Shown in pieces: positions 10,639-22,200 of a stretch of 64,000 bases of DNA (position 1 is its first letter; each line of letters begins with the position of its first letter). Both the position numbers and the translations under genes were made by a program. This stretch comes from Petunia secreta. Lineage: Eukaryota; Streptophyta; Magnoliopsida; Solanales; Solanaceae. The notes below the pieces were generated by a model, which did not search any database, was not told where the DNA came from, and worked only from the letters and a program-made list of their open reading frames with translations. Location of the stretch: positions 8,720,001 through 8,784,000 of the forward strand of contig JARKIP010000049.1 in NCBI GenBank assembly GCA_029990175.1, in the 5' to 3' direction.

Positions 10639-13600
10639 ATGGCAGAGTTTGACAAAGTTGACGGCACTACCGCAAATTCTGGTGTTGGAGGGACTCCTAG
10701 AAAGAAGGGTATGGTTGCATACGAAGATTATGAAAAGCTGCAACAAAGGATGTTTGAACTGGAAAACCGAATCTACGCTGATGGAACTACTGACCCAAGC
10801 AAACCCGCACGCCCTCATGGCAAAGATCCCGTTATGCCTGAAAAAGACCACCCATACCCCACTTATGTCGCCCCACCAAAAGTACCCCAAAACGACCCCA
10901 CCGCTCAATTCCACACCTTCACTGTTGAAACCAAACCCACTTCATCACCTACCAAAGAGCAAGACATGTATGCATGGGTAGGAGAAGAGACAGACGACAC
11001 CAAGGAGCAAGTTAAGTGGTTGGTAGAAAAGGTTAAACAATTTCAGGTGGCTAAGGAGACAAGGGGATTAGCTTATGAAGACCTCTGCCTTTATCCCAAT
11101 TTGAAGTTGCCTGACGGTTATAAGATACCTAAGTTCAACCTGTTCGATGGTAGTGGTGACCCGATGGCTCACCTGAGGTCTTACTGTGACAAGCTGATCG
11201 GAGTAGGGCATGATGAGAAGATCAGGATGCAGTTGTTTAACCGCAGTCTGACAGGGGATGCACTGACCTGGTACTCCAAGCAGCAGCTGAAAAAGTGGAC
11301 TAGTTGGGAAGCAATGGCCGGAGATTTTGTCGACAGTTTTGGGCACAATACCGATGCCATGCCTGATCGCTTTTATCTAGAGAAGCTAAAGAAAAAGCCT
11401 AATGAAACTTTCAGGGAATATGCAACGAGGTGGAGGGCTGAAGCCGCAAAGGTCCAACCACCCATGAACGACACAGAAATCGTAGCAACCTTTATCCGCA
11501 TACAAGAGGATGTATACTTTGATAAGATGTTGAACATGCAGGATAAGAAATTCGGAGAGCTGATCAAGATTGGAGATATCGTTGAGGATGGTTTGAAATC
11601 TGGAAGAATCATTAGCTTGGCTGCATTGCAAGCCGCCAATAAGGCCCTACAGTCTGGTAGCACTAGTATCACCAAGAAGAAGAAAGACGAAGTCTCTTTC
11701 GTCACTGCTTCTCTTGACCATACTCCCACCCACAATCACTATTATCAAACACCCCTCCCACCATACCCATATGCTCCATCACCACACGCTTATCCCGTAT
11801 ATAACACACAACCCGCTCGCCCAGGTCCACACCCACCACGGCCAGCATATCCACAAAGCTCAAACTACAGAAACACCAATACATACCACCCTAGACCCCG
11901 CCCAGACAATAACCAAAGACCCCAAAGAAACTACACCCCGCTTGCTGAATCCCGAACCCAGCTGTTCGAAAGACTCAAAGCGGCAGGTCATATCCAACCC
12001 GTCCCATTCAAAATGCCTGAAACAATTACACTATTCTTCGACCCTTCCAAAACTTGTGCTTACCATTCTGGAGGACCTGGCCATGATACTGAAAAATGCT
12101 TTGCTTTGAGGGACAAGATACAAGATTTGATCGATCAGAAAGTGATACACTTGAAGGCACCCAACGTGCACAATAATCCTTTGCCCAATCATGGAGATAA
12201 CAGAGTAAATTTGATAGAATTAGAGGCTGAATGCAATCTGGAAGGAACCATCGTCAGAGCAAAAGAGGCTACACCAGCACTCGCCTCTGTTGCACAGGCT
12301 GCTAAAGTACCAGCTCCTATAGAGGTGGAAATGGCTCCCAAATTCTATGTGGATGTGATCCCACCTTATGATGACAAGGCAGTGCCATGGGATTATGAAA
12401 GGGAAAGGGAAAGGAAAGGGAAGACAGTAGTTGAGACGGTTGCAGCGCAAGGGATGACTAGAAGTGGAAGGTTTTATGCTCCCGAGAATTTTGCTCATAG
12501 CAAAGAGCAAGGTAGAAAAGGAATCAGTGAGGAAGAGTCTGAGGAGCTATGGAAGAAAGTGCAAGCCAAGAACTACTCTGTAGTCGACCACTTGGGCAAG
12601 ACCCCGGCCCAAATCTCTATTCTATCCTTACTTGTGAATTCAGAAAGGCATAGGAATGCATTGATGAAAGTCCTAGATGAGGCATATGTACCTGCAAACA
12701 CCACTGTCGAGAATCTGGCCAGCATGGTCGGACAAGTCATGGAATCTAACCGAATCACTTTCCATGAAGATGAATTACCACCGGAAGGGCTCGGACACAA
12801 CAAGGCTTTGCACGTCACTGTAAAATGCAAAGAATGGTTCGTAGGAAGAGTTTTGATCGATGGAGGTTCCGGTTTGAACATATGCCCGTTCATCACTTTG
12901 AAAAGGATGGGAATTGACCAAAACAAGATCAAGGAGAGTGATATGAAGGTGAAAGCATTCGATGGGTCACAAAGGAGCACTATTGGAGAGATCAACCTAA
13001 CCATCATGGTAGGTCCAGTCGAGTTCACTACCGAGTTCCATGTCATGGATATCTCGGCATCATATAACCTACTGTTGGGAAGGCCGTGGATACACATGGC
13101 TGGTGCAGTTCTGTCTACCTTGCATCAGACGGTGAAGTTTGAATGGGACAACAAAGAGGTTGTGGTGTTCGGCGAAGGGAGCAACTCTATATACAATGAG
13201 AAAACCATACCAGTAATTGAAGGAAGTGCTCTGGACGGACAAACCTTTTACACCGTAGAGCTTGTGGGAGCAGTGCACGGTAGTCAAAGTGGTTACCGCA
13301 AGAACTACGAAGGGTGGAGCCCCAATAGCCACAGAGGAAGCACTCGAGGAGGATATTCCGCATACTTTGCTCCAAAACTTGTCAATGCCCCGCCAGGGAT
13401 CGAAAAGAAGAAGAACCTCTACAGCGCTTATTGGGACGGCCAAGGTAAAGGTTATGAAGGAAGAAATCTGGTTTGGGAACCTGTAATGTCTGATTGGGGG
13501 GTGCCTGCACGTGAGTTCCGTGAAACAATACCTGCCAAAACGGAGAAACAGCCAGTATACCCGCCCAATGCCAGTCCTGACTGGGAGCGCATCTCTAGAG

Positions 13601-14172
13601 AGACAAGAGGAAGGCAAGTGTGGATACCTAGAGTGCTTGAACCCGAACCTGAAGAAGTTCAGACTGAAGATCCATACATACTCACGCAGCCTGCAAGATG
13701 GCCCGGAGATTGGGTGATGGGTATTATGTTGAGGCAAGGTTATGAACCTGAGAAAGGTTTAGGCAAAAATCTGGATGGTCTTTTGGAACCCGTTCACATT
13801 GTGACGAGAGGCGACAAAGATAGGTCAGGCATAGGCTATTTTGGGGGTTACGAAGGAAGTTTGGAGGAAGCCTCTTTGGATTTCAAGTACTACAAAAGAG
13901 CTGTCAAATCTCTGCTACATGTTTTCGTCTCGTCTGGTCTTTTGGATGGTCACAAAGGGGAGGTACTCGCAATGCAAGAGGATAAATCAGAGGTTGTTGA
14001 TGCCGAGGAAGACCTGCTGACAGGCATACAGAAGTTGTTTTCATCTGATGAAGATTGTTGTGCAATTCTGGAAGAACACACCGAACCTCTTAATCTTGCA
14101 AAAGTTGAACTCGGAGCTGAACTGAACAATTGGACCAGCAACTTGACCCGAGCATACCGCGGACCTTGGTAG
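10639..14172 (+). CDS. Gag-protease of the Tat element, with G-patch
   Basis: 1177 residues from ATG at 10639 (MAEFDKVDG); an upstream in-frame Met at 10489 precedes a basic, low-complexity stretch and is less likely. Gag capsid domain about residues 165-330 (PKFNLFDGSGDP, LTGDALTWY, FREYATRWR). A Pro/Tyr-rich linker follows, then a zinc-knuckle-like CAYHSGGPGHDTEKC at about residue 473. The aspartic protease has active site D741 in LIDGGSGLN and the flap/C-terminal motif LLLGRPWIH. Near residues 1028-1065 is a G-patch-like segment (MLRQGYEPEKGLGKN), known after protease in some retroelements. The frame ends at TAG 14170-14172, which lies inside a probable intron (14169-14383), so spliced RNA would continue into pol. 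Confidence 0.9.
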   Translation: MAEFDKVDGTTANSGVGGTPRKKGMVAYEDYEKLQQRMFELENRIYADGTTDPSKPARPHGKDPVMPEKDHPYPTYVAPPKVPQNDPTAQFHTFTVETKPTSSPTKEQDMYAWVGEETDDTKEQVKWLVEKVKQFQVAKETRGLAYEDLCLYPNLKLPDGYKIPKFNLFDGSGDPMAHLRSYCDKLIGVGHDEKIRMQLFNRSLTGDALTWYSKQQLKKWTSWEAMAGDFVDSFGHNTDAMPDRFYLEKLKKKPNETFREYATRWRAEAAKVQPPMNDTEIVATFIRIQEDVYFDKMLNMQDKKFGELIKIGDIVEDGLKSGRIISLAALQAANKALQSGSTSITKKKKDEVSFVTASLDHTPTHNHYYQTPLPPYPYAPSPHAYPVYNTQPARPGPHPPRPAYPQSSNYRNTNTYHPRPRPDNNQRPQRNYTPLAESRTQLFERLKAAGHIQPVPFKMPETITLFFDPSKTCAYHSGGPGHDTEKCFALRDKIQDLIDQKVIHLKAPNVHNNPLPNHGDNRVNLIELEAECNLEGTIVRAKEATPALASVAQAAKVPAPIEVEMAPKFYVDVIPPYDDKAVPWDYERERERKGKTVVETVAAQGMTRSGRFYAPENFAHSKEQGRKGISEEESEELWKKVQAKNYSVVDHLGKTPAQISILSLLVNSERHRNALMKVLDEAYVPANTTVENLASMVGQVMESNRITFHEDELPPEGLGHNKALHVTVKCKEWFVGRVLIDGGSGLNICPFITLKRMGIDQNKIKESDMKVKAFDGSQRSTIGEINLTIMVGPVEFTTEFHVMDISASYNLLLGRPWIHMAGAVLSTLHQTVKFEWDNKEVVVFGEGSNSIYNEKTIPVIEGSALDGQTFYTVELVGAVHGSQSGYRKNYEGWSPNSHRGSTRGGYSAYFAPKLVNAPPGIEKKKNLYSAYWDGQGKGYEGRNLVWEPVMSDWGVPAREFRETIPAKTEKQPVYPPNASPDWERISRETRGRQVWIPRVLEPEPEEVQTEDPYILTQPARWPGDWVMGIMLRQGYEPEKGLGKNLDGLLEPVHIVTRGDKDRSGIGYFGGYEGSLEEASLDFKYYKRAVKSLLHVFVSSGLLDGHKGEVLAMQEDKSEVVDAEEDLLTGIQKLFSSDEDCCAILEEHTEPLNLAKVELGAELNNWTSNLTRAYRGPW

Positions 14173-14383
14173 AGCTAGGGAGTTTTGTTTTTTCATGCTT
14201 TCGAAATAAAACACGACTCCGAGTCGTTAGAATGCATTCCTTACCTTTTTTTCAGTTGTCATGATGTTTCCATATGAACATTGTTTTGCGAGGATTCATG
14301 AATAAAAGCATTGACCTTTTTTATCATTTCTTTTTCTTCCATTTGTTAAATCCTTTTAATTACGCATTACTTTATCTTTTCAG
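14169..14383 (+). other. Probable intron between protease and pol of the Tat element
   Basis: The donor is CTTG|GTAGAG at 14169 and the acceptor TTTATCTTTTCAG ends at 14383. Removing 215 bp joins a phase-2 codon (TG + C) exactly in the pol frame and removes the TAG stop. A nearer acceptor at 14255 would not fit: it is out of phase and the pol frame has a TGA at 14262. The interval is T-rich, unlike its flanks. Splicing between protease and RT is established for Ogre elements; here it is predicted from sequence only. Confidence 0.75.
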
Positions 14384-17300
14384 CACTCAAACTAATAATT
14401 CCATCGAATCGACAGCCGCAATGTGTAACGAAACAACTGTATCTGAAGAATCTGATTCTGGTTACGAAGAGTTTGATGAGGTCACACAAGAGGAAATTAA
14501 AATATTCGAAAACAAGCCTAAACCAAATTTGGATGAAACAGAGGTGGTTAATTTAGGAAACAACGAAACCGTAAAAGAAACAAGGATTAGTGCACACTTA
14601 ACCCCTGAAGTTAGAAAACAATACATCGAGTTCTTAAAAGAGTATGAAGATGTGTTCGCATGGTCATACGATGATATGACAGGCATAAGCACGGATGTTG
14701 TTGCACATAAACTGCCCATTAATCCAGGTTTCCCACCGGTCAAGCAAAAAGCCCGAACTTTCAAATCATCAACCTTAGTGCAGATCAGGGAGGAGGTGAC
14801 CAAGCAACTCAATGCAGGAATCCTTAAAACGGTTGAATATCCAACTTGGTTGGCCAACATCGTACCAGTGCTGAAAAAAGATGGAAAAATCAGAGTTTGT
14901 GTGGATTATAGAGATTTGAACAAGGCAAGCCCTAAAGATGATTTCCCTCTACCAAATATACACATCCTGATCGATAATTGTGCAAAGCATGAGCTACAGT
15001 CCTTTGTAGATTGTTTCGCTGGTTATCATCAAGTGCTTATGGATGAGGAAGATGCTGAAAAGACAGCTTTCACTACATCTTGGGGAACATACTGTTACAA
15101 AGTGATGCCTTTTGGTTTAAAGAATGCTGGAGCTACCTACATGAGAGCAATGACCACAATGTTTCATGACTTAATGCACAAGGAGATTGAGGTGTATGTA
15201 GATGATGTGATCATCAAATCAAAGAAAAGCTCCGAACATTTGGACAATTTGCGCAAGTTCTTCAACCGTTTGCGCAAGTACAACTTGAAGTTGAACCCAG
15301 CGAAGTGTGCTTTTGGTGTTCCATCCGGAAAGTTATTGGGCTTTATCGTCAGCAGAAGAGGTATCGAGTTGGATCCAGCCAAGATCAAAGCCATCAAGGA
15401 ATTGCCACCACCGAAGAGCAAGAAAGAAGTCATGAGTTTCTTAGGACGGCTCAATTACATTAGTCGTTTCATAGCCCAGTCCACTGTTATATGCGAACCC
15501 ATCATCAAATTGTTAAGGAAAGATGCCGTCATCGAGTGGACAGAGGATTGCCAGAAAGCATTTGACCGAATAAAAGAGTACTTGTCCAGCCCGCCCGTGT
15601 TGGTTCCGCCCGAACCAGGGCGACCTTTGATACTGTACTTGTCTGTGGTAGATTCAGCATTTGGATGTGTATTGGGACAGCACGATTTGACAGGAAGGAA
15701 AGAGCAGGCAATATATTATCTGAGTAAGAAATTCACTCCGTACGAAGCCAAGTACACACTACTGGAACGCACCTGTTGCGCATTGACTTGGGTAGCACAG
15801 AAGTTGAGACATTATCTGACTTCGTATGCAACCCTACTGATTTCGAGAATGGATCCTCTCAAGTACATTTTTCAGAAGCCGATGCCTACCGGAAAGCTAG
15901 CAGATTGGCAAATGTTACTCAGTGAGTTTGACATCACCTTTGTCACTCAGAAAGCCATGAAAGCTCAAGCTTTGGCCGATCACATGGCTGAGAACCCTGT
16001 GGACGATGACTACGAGCCTTTATACACTTACTTCCCAGATGAGGAGGTCATGTTCGTCGGAGAAGACATCACCGAAGAATATGATGGTTGGAGACTGTTC
16101 TTCGATGGAGCGGTAAACTTCAGAGGAGTCGGCATTGGAGCGGCGTTGATTTCTGAAACTGGCCAACATTACCCGGCCACTGCTAAGCTCAGATTCCCTT
16201 GCACCAACAACATGGCAGAATACGAAGCTTGCATCTTAGGGCTCAGGATGGCCATAGACATGAACGTGCAAGAACTGTTGGCAATTGGAGATTCGGATCT
16301 GCTGATACATCAAGTACGAGGGGAATGGGCAGCAAAGAATTCTAAAATATTGCCGTATTTGGAGTGCATAAAAGAATTGAGCAAGAGGTTTATCAAGATA
16401 GAATTTCGACATGTACCCAGACAGCAGAATGAGTTCGCCGACGCCTTAGCCACAATATCTTCCATGATTCAGCACCCAGACAAGAATTATATCGATGCAA
16501 TACCCATAGCAGTGAAAGAGCAACCAGCATATTGCTTTCAGGTGGAAGAAGAATCGGACGGAGAGCCATGGTTCCATGACATTAAGAAATTCATCAAAGA
16601 AAGCCTTTATCCTGAGAATGCTACAAGCCTTCAGAAGAAGACATTGAGGAGATTGACAAATGGTTTCTTCCTAAACGGTGAAATCCTATACCGGAGGACG
16701 CCTGACCTAGGTTTATTGAGATGTGTGGATGCTAAAGAAGCTGCCAGGCTACTAGAAGAAGTGCATGCTGGAGCTTGTGGTCCGCATATGAATGGTTTTG
16801 TGCTTGCAAAAAAGATACTGAGGGCAGGATACTTTTGGATGACTATGGAGCATGATTGCATAAAATACGTGAAGAAATGCCATCAATGCCAAGTGCACGG
16901 AGACATGATTCGAGTACCCCCGAATGAGCTTAACGTTATGGGATCGCCTTGGCCATTCGCTGCTTGGGGAATGGACGTCATAGGGCCAATTGAACCTGCC
17001 GCATCAAATGGACATAGGTTCATATTGGTAGCCATTGATTATTTCACCAAATGGGTGGAGGCCGCGTCCTACAAGTCGGTGACGAAGAAGGTAGTGGCTG
17101 ATTTCGTCCGAGACAAGATAATATGTAGATTTGGAATCCCCGAGACTATTATCACTGACAATGGATCCAATCTCAACAGTGATTTGATGAGAGCAACTTG
17201 TGATACTTTCAAAATCAATCACCGCAACTCTACTGCATACAGGCCTCAGATGAACGGAGCAGTTGAGGCAGCTAACAAGAATATTAAGAAAATACTACGC

Positions 17301-17816
17301 AAGATGATCGACAACTCAAGACAGTGGCACGAAAATCTTCCCTATGCTCTGTTAGGATACCGCACCACAATGAGAACATCAACAGGAGCTACTCCTTATC
17401 TCCTAGTCTATGGCACTGAAGCAGTAATACCAGCAGAAGTGGAGATTCCCTCTTTAAGGGTCATTCAAGAAGCAGAACTAACAGACGCAGAATGGATTAA
17501 GAGGAGAATGGAACAACTGGCACTCATTGATGGCAAGAGGATGAACGCAATATGCCATGGACAATTGTATCAGCAAAGAATGGCAAAAGCATTCAACAAA
17601 AAGGTCCGTGCAAGGTCATTTGAACCAGGACAGTTGGTTCTGAAGAAGATTTTCCCTAATCAGGAAGAAGCAAAGGGAAAGTTTGCGCCAAACTGGCAGG
17701 GACCCTACATGGTTCATAGGGTTTTGACCGGAGGAGCATTGATACTGGCAGAAATGGATGGTGAAGTTTGGCCGAAACCTATCAACGGAGACGCCGTCAA
17801 AAGATATTACATCTGA
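14384..17816 (+). CDS. Pol of the Tat element: RT, RNase H, second RNase H, integrase
   Basis: About 1143 residues downstream of the predicted acceptor; an in-frame Met at 14274 is inside the intron, so translation probably comes by splicing from gag-protease. RT has PLPNIHILID, MPFGLKNAGATY and the catalytic YVDD at residues 271-274 (15195-15206). The first RNase H (about 15600-15990) has lost typical catalytic residues: the usual D-A-S is VDSAFG and the usual T-D-H is RMD. A second RNase H (about 16090-16470) has FFDGAVN, NNMAEYEAC, IGDSDL and NEFADALA, with D-E-D-D residues in place. Integrase has the H-H-C-C zinc module (HAGACGPHM...CHQCQ) and core residues in GMDVIGP, ITDNGSN and VEAANK. 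No stop or shift is visible. Dual RNase H defines the Tat group. Confidence 0.93.
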
Positions 17817-17971
17817 GAACCTGCACTTGCTAATAGCTTTATTCTTTATGCAATATCTCATGTAATCTGGAACTACGTTACGACCTGATTCCCCAAGTGG
17901 GATACGTAGGCAACCTACCCAAGGTTCGGTCGCATTAATACAAAAATTTTATTTTCCCCACGAAATGGACA

Positions 17972-18245
17972 CTAGGGCAGAATTTTTTAGGATCTCTCAA
18001 AAAATTCGAAAGGACAAATTGAGATCAATACTGGGGCAGAAATTTTTGAGATTCTCTCAAAAATTTCAGGAGAAAGCTAAGTGCAGAAACTGGGGCAGAA
18101 ATTTTTGAGGTTCTCTCAAAAATTTCAGAGGAAAGCTAAGTGCAGAAACTGGGGCAGAAATTTTTGAGATTCTCTCAAAAATTTCAGGAGAAAGCTAAGT
18201 GCAAAAAACTGGGGTAGAATTTTGAGGTCGTTACCTCAAAATTCC
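17972..18245 (+). repeat. Tandem hairpin array, five units of about 59 bp
   Basis: Units begin CTGGGGCAGAA at about 59-bp steps and each contains an inverted repeat. Units 2-4 have GAAATTTTTGAG pairing with CTCAAAAATTTC (12-bp stem, 5-nt loop). Unit 1 has GAATTTTTT with AAAAAATTC, and unit 5 has GAATTTTGAGGT with ACCTCAAAATTC. Arms change length together between units, so pairing is kept. Located 150-430 bp after the pol stop. Confidence 0.85.
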
Positions 18246-18649
18246 TCAAGGATGTCTTACTGCAATCTGACAGACAATAGTTGCAACATTGTGCTTGTAT
18301 TACACAACGCGGTCTATTGATTCTATGGAATAAAATACATTTTTTCACAAACTTTTAAAAAATGCATGTCTACTTTCTCTTTGTTCTTTTTCTGTTACTC
18401 CCCGTTGTTTGACCAAGGTCCGGCATTCGTGAAAGAAGACACCACAAAGGAAAGGCGCAAGACAGGCAGAGAATGCACAAACGAAACCTTCCTCCCCCAA
18501 AACTTACAAAATTTTCTTTGAGTGCAGGGCATCAAAAGACAAACGATATCATAATCAGCATAACAACATCTCGGGCAGTCCTGTCGACAAGGTAGTATCT
18601 CTATATTTATCACCTCATGTTACTCGCTGCATGTAGGGTATACGACTCA

Positions 18650-18990
18650 GCACAAGGAGGCAAAATAGCTCTCGACGAGCAGACAGACAGCTCCTGGCAA
18701 GTAGAATAGCTCTTGACGCGGAGGCAAAATAGCTCTTGACGAGCAGGCAACAGCTCCGGCAAGAAGGCAAAATAGCTCGTGACGAGCAGGCAAAGTAGCT
18801 TTTTACAAGGAGGCAAAATAGCTCCCGACGAGCAGACAGACAGCTCCTGACAAGTAGGCAGAATAGCTCTTGACGCGGAGGCAAAATAGCTCTTGACGAG
18901 CAGGCAACAGCTCCGGCAAGAAGGCAAAATAGCTCACGACGAGCAGGCAAAGTAGCTTTTGACAAGCAGGCAAAATGACTCTTGACGAGC
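18650..18990 (+). repeat. Tandem array with about 24-bp base unit and about 153-bp higher-order unit
   Basis: A base motif AGGCAAAATAGCTCTTGACG recurs many times with small changes. A larger block starting at AGACAGACAGCTCCTG recurs at 18681 and 18834, a 153-bp period. Six-frame ORFs here are repeat artefacts. Confidence 0.85.
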
Positions 18991-19254
18991 ATGCAAACAT
19001 CTCACGACAAAGGACCGCAACGCATTGACGGTTGACACTCAAAACGACAGGAAAGTACATTTATGCACCTATATATAAATATATTATTCGCAAGAACTCA
19101 CTCTTATCGCAGGGCACACAAACTGGCATTGCAACGACACTACAATTTGGCACCCTACACGACCACCCATAATCCCCGCATACATCCTTCTAAAGTCACG
19201 ACAAAATTGGCCGCACTGTCAACATCTTTGCCCGAAGACTCTTTCATCATCCCC

Positions 19255-19271
19255 GGGCAAAGAGGGGCAGC
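19255..19271 (+). promoter_or_regulatory. Polypurine tract of the Tat element
   Basis: GGGCAAAGAGGGGCAGC directly abuts the 3' LTR start at 19272. It is mostly purine, as expected for the plus-strand primer. Confidence 0.65.
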
Positions 19272-22200
19272 TGTTGACACCCAATTTTGTCCTTCACATT
19301 TCACAATTTATCGTACAAAGCTTCGAAAATGCAATATTAATTTTCGGACAAAACTGCGTCAATTATCATGCATTTATCCATATTGCCAACGTCCTATCTA
19401 TATACATACATACATACTCAAAAGCGATTATATTACATAAATACGCCATTTAAGTCATTTTTGAAGTGATAGTACAATTTTGTAAACATTTATGCAATTT
19501 ATGTACTTAAATATCCATTTTTTACAAGTATTTACATTCGATTAATGTTGCATAAATTCATTTATAATTATTTAGAATCAATTATTATTTTTAAAGTCTA
19601 CAATATTAATCATCATGTTTTTCTTATGACATTAGCATTTTTTTTTTATTGGCTAATTATACTCAAATACACATTTTTTGCAATTGTTTACATTCAATTG
19701 ATATTACATAAAATTATTTAAAATAAATTATTATATCTTCTAAGCCTATAATATTTCTCCTTATATTTTTATTAATCTTCTCTTATTTATTGGTATTTTT
19801 AAAGCTAATTATTGACCAAATATACCCCCATATACTCGAAATATACAGCATATATACGCATAAATATATATAAAACACATATTATATATACATGTCATAT
19901 TATTTGGGATCCACACATACACACATCTGCCACGCAGACCCGCGTGGCACCTTCTCAACCAATCACCCCTACACGTCAGCCCCCACTACCATTTTTCCAA
20001 AATTTTCCTTTAACCCAAACACTCCCCTTGCCCACTTCAAACCCTAAAATCATTTCCCTTCCCCACACCCCTTTGACCAGCCGCCACCTTACTATCTCTC
20101 TCCCCTTTGCTCCTATTCAGCCCAAATACACTCGTATCCACCCCAATCTCCACCCACACTCCATCATCTCCACAAATCTAAAAGGGAGATAGAAGATTTT
20201 GGCAATTACAACGAATTCTCAGCAAGAATCAAGCAAATTACACACGAACAAGGCAAGAACTTAAGATTTCAACAATCACGGACATCATGGTGATAAGTAT
20301 CTTTTACCCCTTTTCTCAATTCATTTTAGTTCCCTGAAATTAAGTGATTTGGTTTCAACCACTTTATTTGCTAGGATTTTAAAATAGTAAAATAATAGTT
20401 GATTAAGAAATACCAATTTATTCTCTTGAAATATAACATATGCTAAGAAATGATAAAGGATAAAATAGGTACAGCGGGATCAAAGCCAAAACATGAATAG
20501 AATTTGACTTAGTTTAGGCTGCTCTTATCATTTTTTTTACCTCACGCAATTTGCACACACTCTTGCACAATATAAAAATGTACTTTTACTCCATTCTTTT
20601 TATTTTGTTTGATGGCACTTTAAAGTACAAACTCTTTGTTTGGATTTTGCTCCTTTAGCAAACTGTACGAATGTATAGTCCCATATTTCACAAGTGCAGA
20701 TTCTTTGTTTGAATTTTGATTGAATTAATATTATTTTAGGATGTGGAATCATTGAAAGTTAGTATACATTTTCATATAGTTCTGAAATTAATTATGTACT
20801 TACATAGAAAAGGAAAATAGACATGTTTGGATCAAAATACATTAAGTCGAACCAGCCTGTGAGTGTTTACACGTTTCTGACTTAAAAGTGTATGTGTGAT
20901 AGCTTTTAAATTTCGAAAATAATGTTTAATTAGGCTTTATTTATGGAAATAGACCTTTTATGATATTATTTGATTGAAAACCAATTTGCCTTGTGATTAT
21001 CTCTTACCTTAAATCTTTTACCAAATTTTATTTTACCCTTTTCACACTAGGTAATTAAGACCTTAAACCCCTGTCCACTACTACATAAACCAGTTCCCTC
21101 AAGCCCTTAGGGGACACTCTAGGGACGCTAAAAAAAACACTTGATAATACTCCCCTCTTCATTCTGAAAAAAGGGCAAGAATTCTCTGCACCTCTTTTTC
21201 TGGTGAACTCTCTGGTGCAACCTTTGAAAACGCGAGCTGTTGAAAAACTTCGCTTTATCCTCTGTCTAATCTGTTGCTAAGGTATAATCCTTAATGAAAA
21301 CTTGGGATTTGATTGTTTAGAATGTTAGGCAGAGTGTTAATCATGGCATGTCTTTTTTCTTTGGGCTTGCGTCTGGACCTTCTTTGGTCACATCTAACCT
21401 TCTTTTGTAGCTTATCCTGGATAACCTATAAAGGTTATACCAATACTCTATCCACAGGTGATTAAGTTATTACAAAGAGGTCAAGGCCTTAGCACAATAA
21501 CATGTTTCATGCAGGGAAGTCAACCTTAGAGCTATTAGCTATAAATATTGTTGAGTTCAAGCAGTTGTTATGGTGTTTACAGGGCACCTTTCTATGTCTT
21601 TCTTAAATCTTTGTAGACCCTATGTTATTGTATTTGATAGAGCTTTCCTGTTTGTATGTAAGATATACAATGTGCTAAGTTGAAGTGCGAAAATGATATA
21701 GTGCATTAGGCACTACATTGGTGGCAATATGCAGTAGACTAGGATAGGTAAAATGCTGTAATAAACAGTGGTAGAACGCAGCAATGATCACTTCTCTGTT
21801 TCGGCTATCCAGGGGCCTATCTTAACCTTACTTATTTCGTTTTTGTGCATATACAATCAGTTTAAAGTGAAGGTATTTTATACAAGATCTGAAACTAGTG
21901 TTATTAAAGTGTAAAACAGGTCTTTCTAAAGCTGAAATTATAAGGGGCTGAATCTGAATTTTTTTTCGAATCAGGGGTTATTTTTGCAAAACAGCCTTAA
22001 TTGAGGCTTATTTCTGCAAAACTGGGTCACTGGCTATTTCAAAAATCTGGGCCAGATTCTTTTTGAAGGAGCAAACATGATTTTTAAAGCGAAAATACCT
22101 TCTTTACACTAATTGATAGTGTAAAAGGGGGAAATGTATGAGCTTCAAGGGATCAAGCCGTACAAAATATATAAGTGGCTATTTTTCTTAAGAGGTCTCA

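Larger units (their letters stand above)
17817..19271 (+). other. 3' untranslated region of the Tat element
   Basis: About 1.45 kb without a credible ORF. A conserved-looking segment (GGGATACGTAGGCAACC, 17899-17915) follows pol. Then come a hairpin repeat array (17972-18245), an AT-rich stretch, a second tandem array (18650-18990) and the polypurine tract (19255-19271). Confidence 0.7.

Noticed and set aside
18395..19060. Minus-strand ORFs rich in Leu, Cys and Ser
   Set aside because: Translations of the 24-bp tandem repeat in the Tat 3' region.
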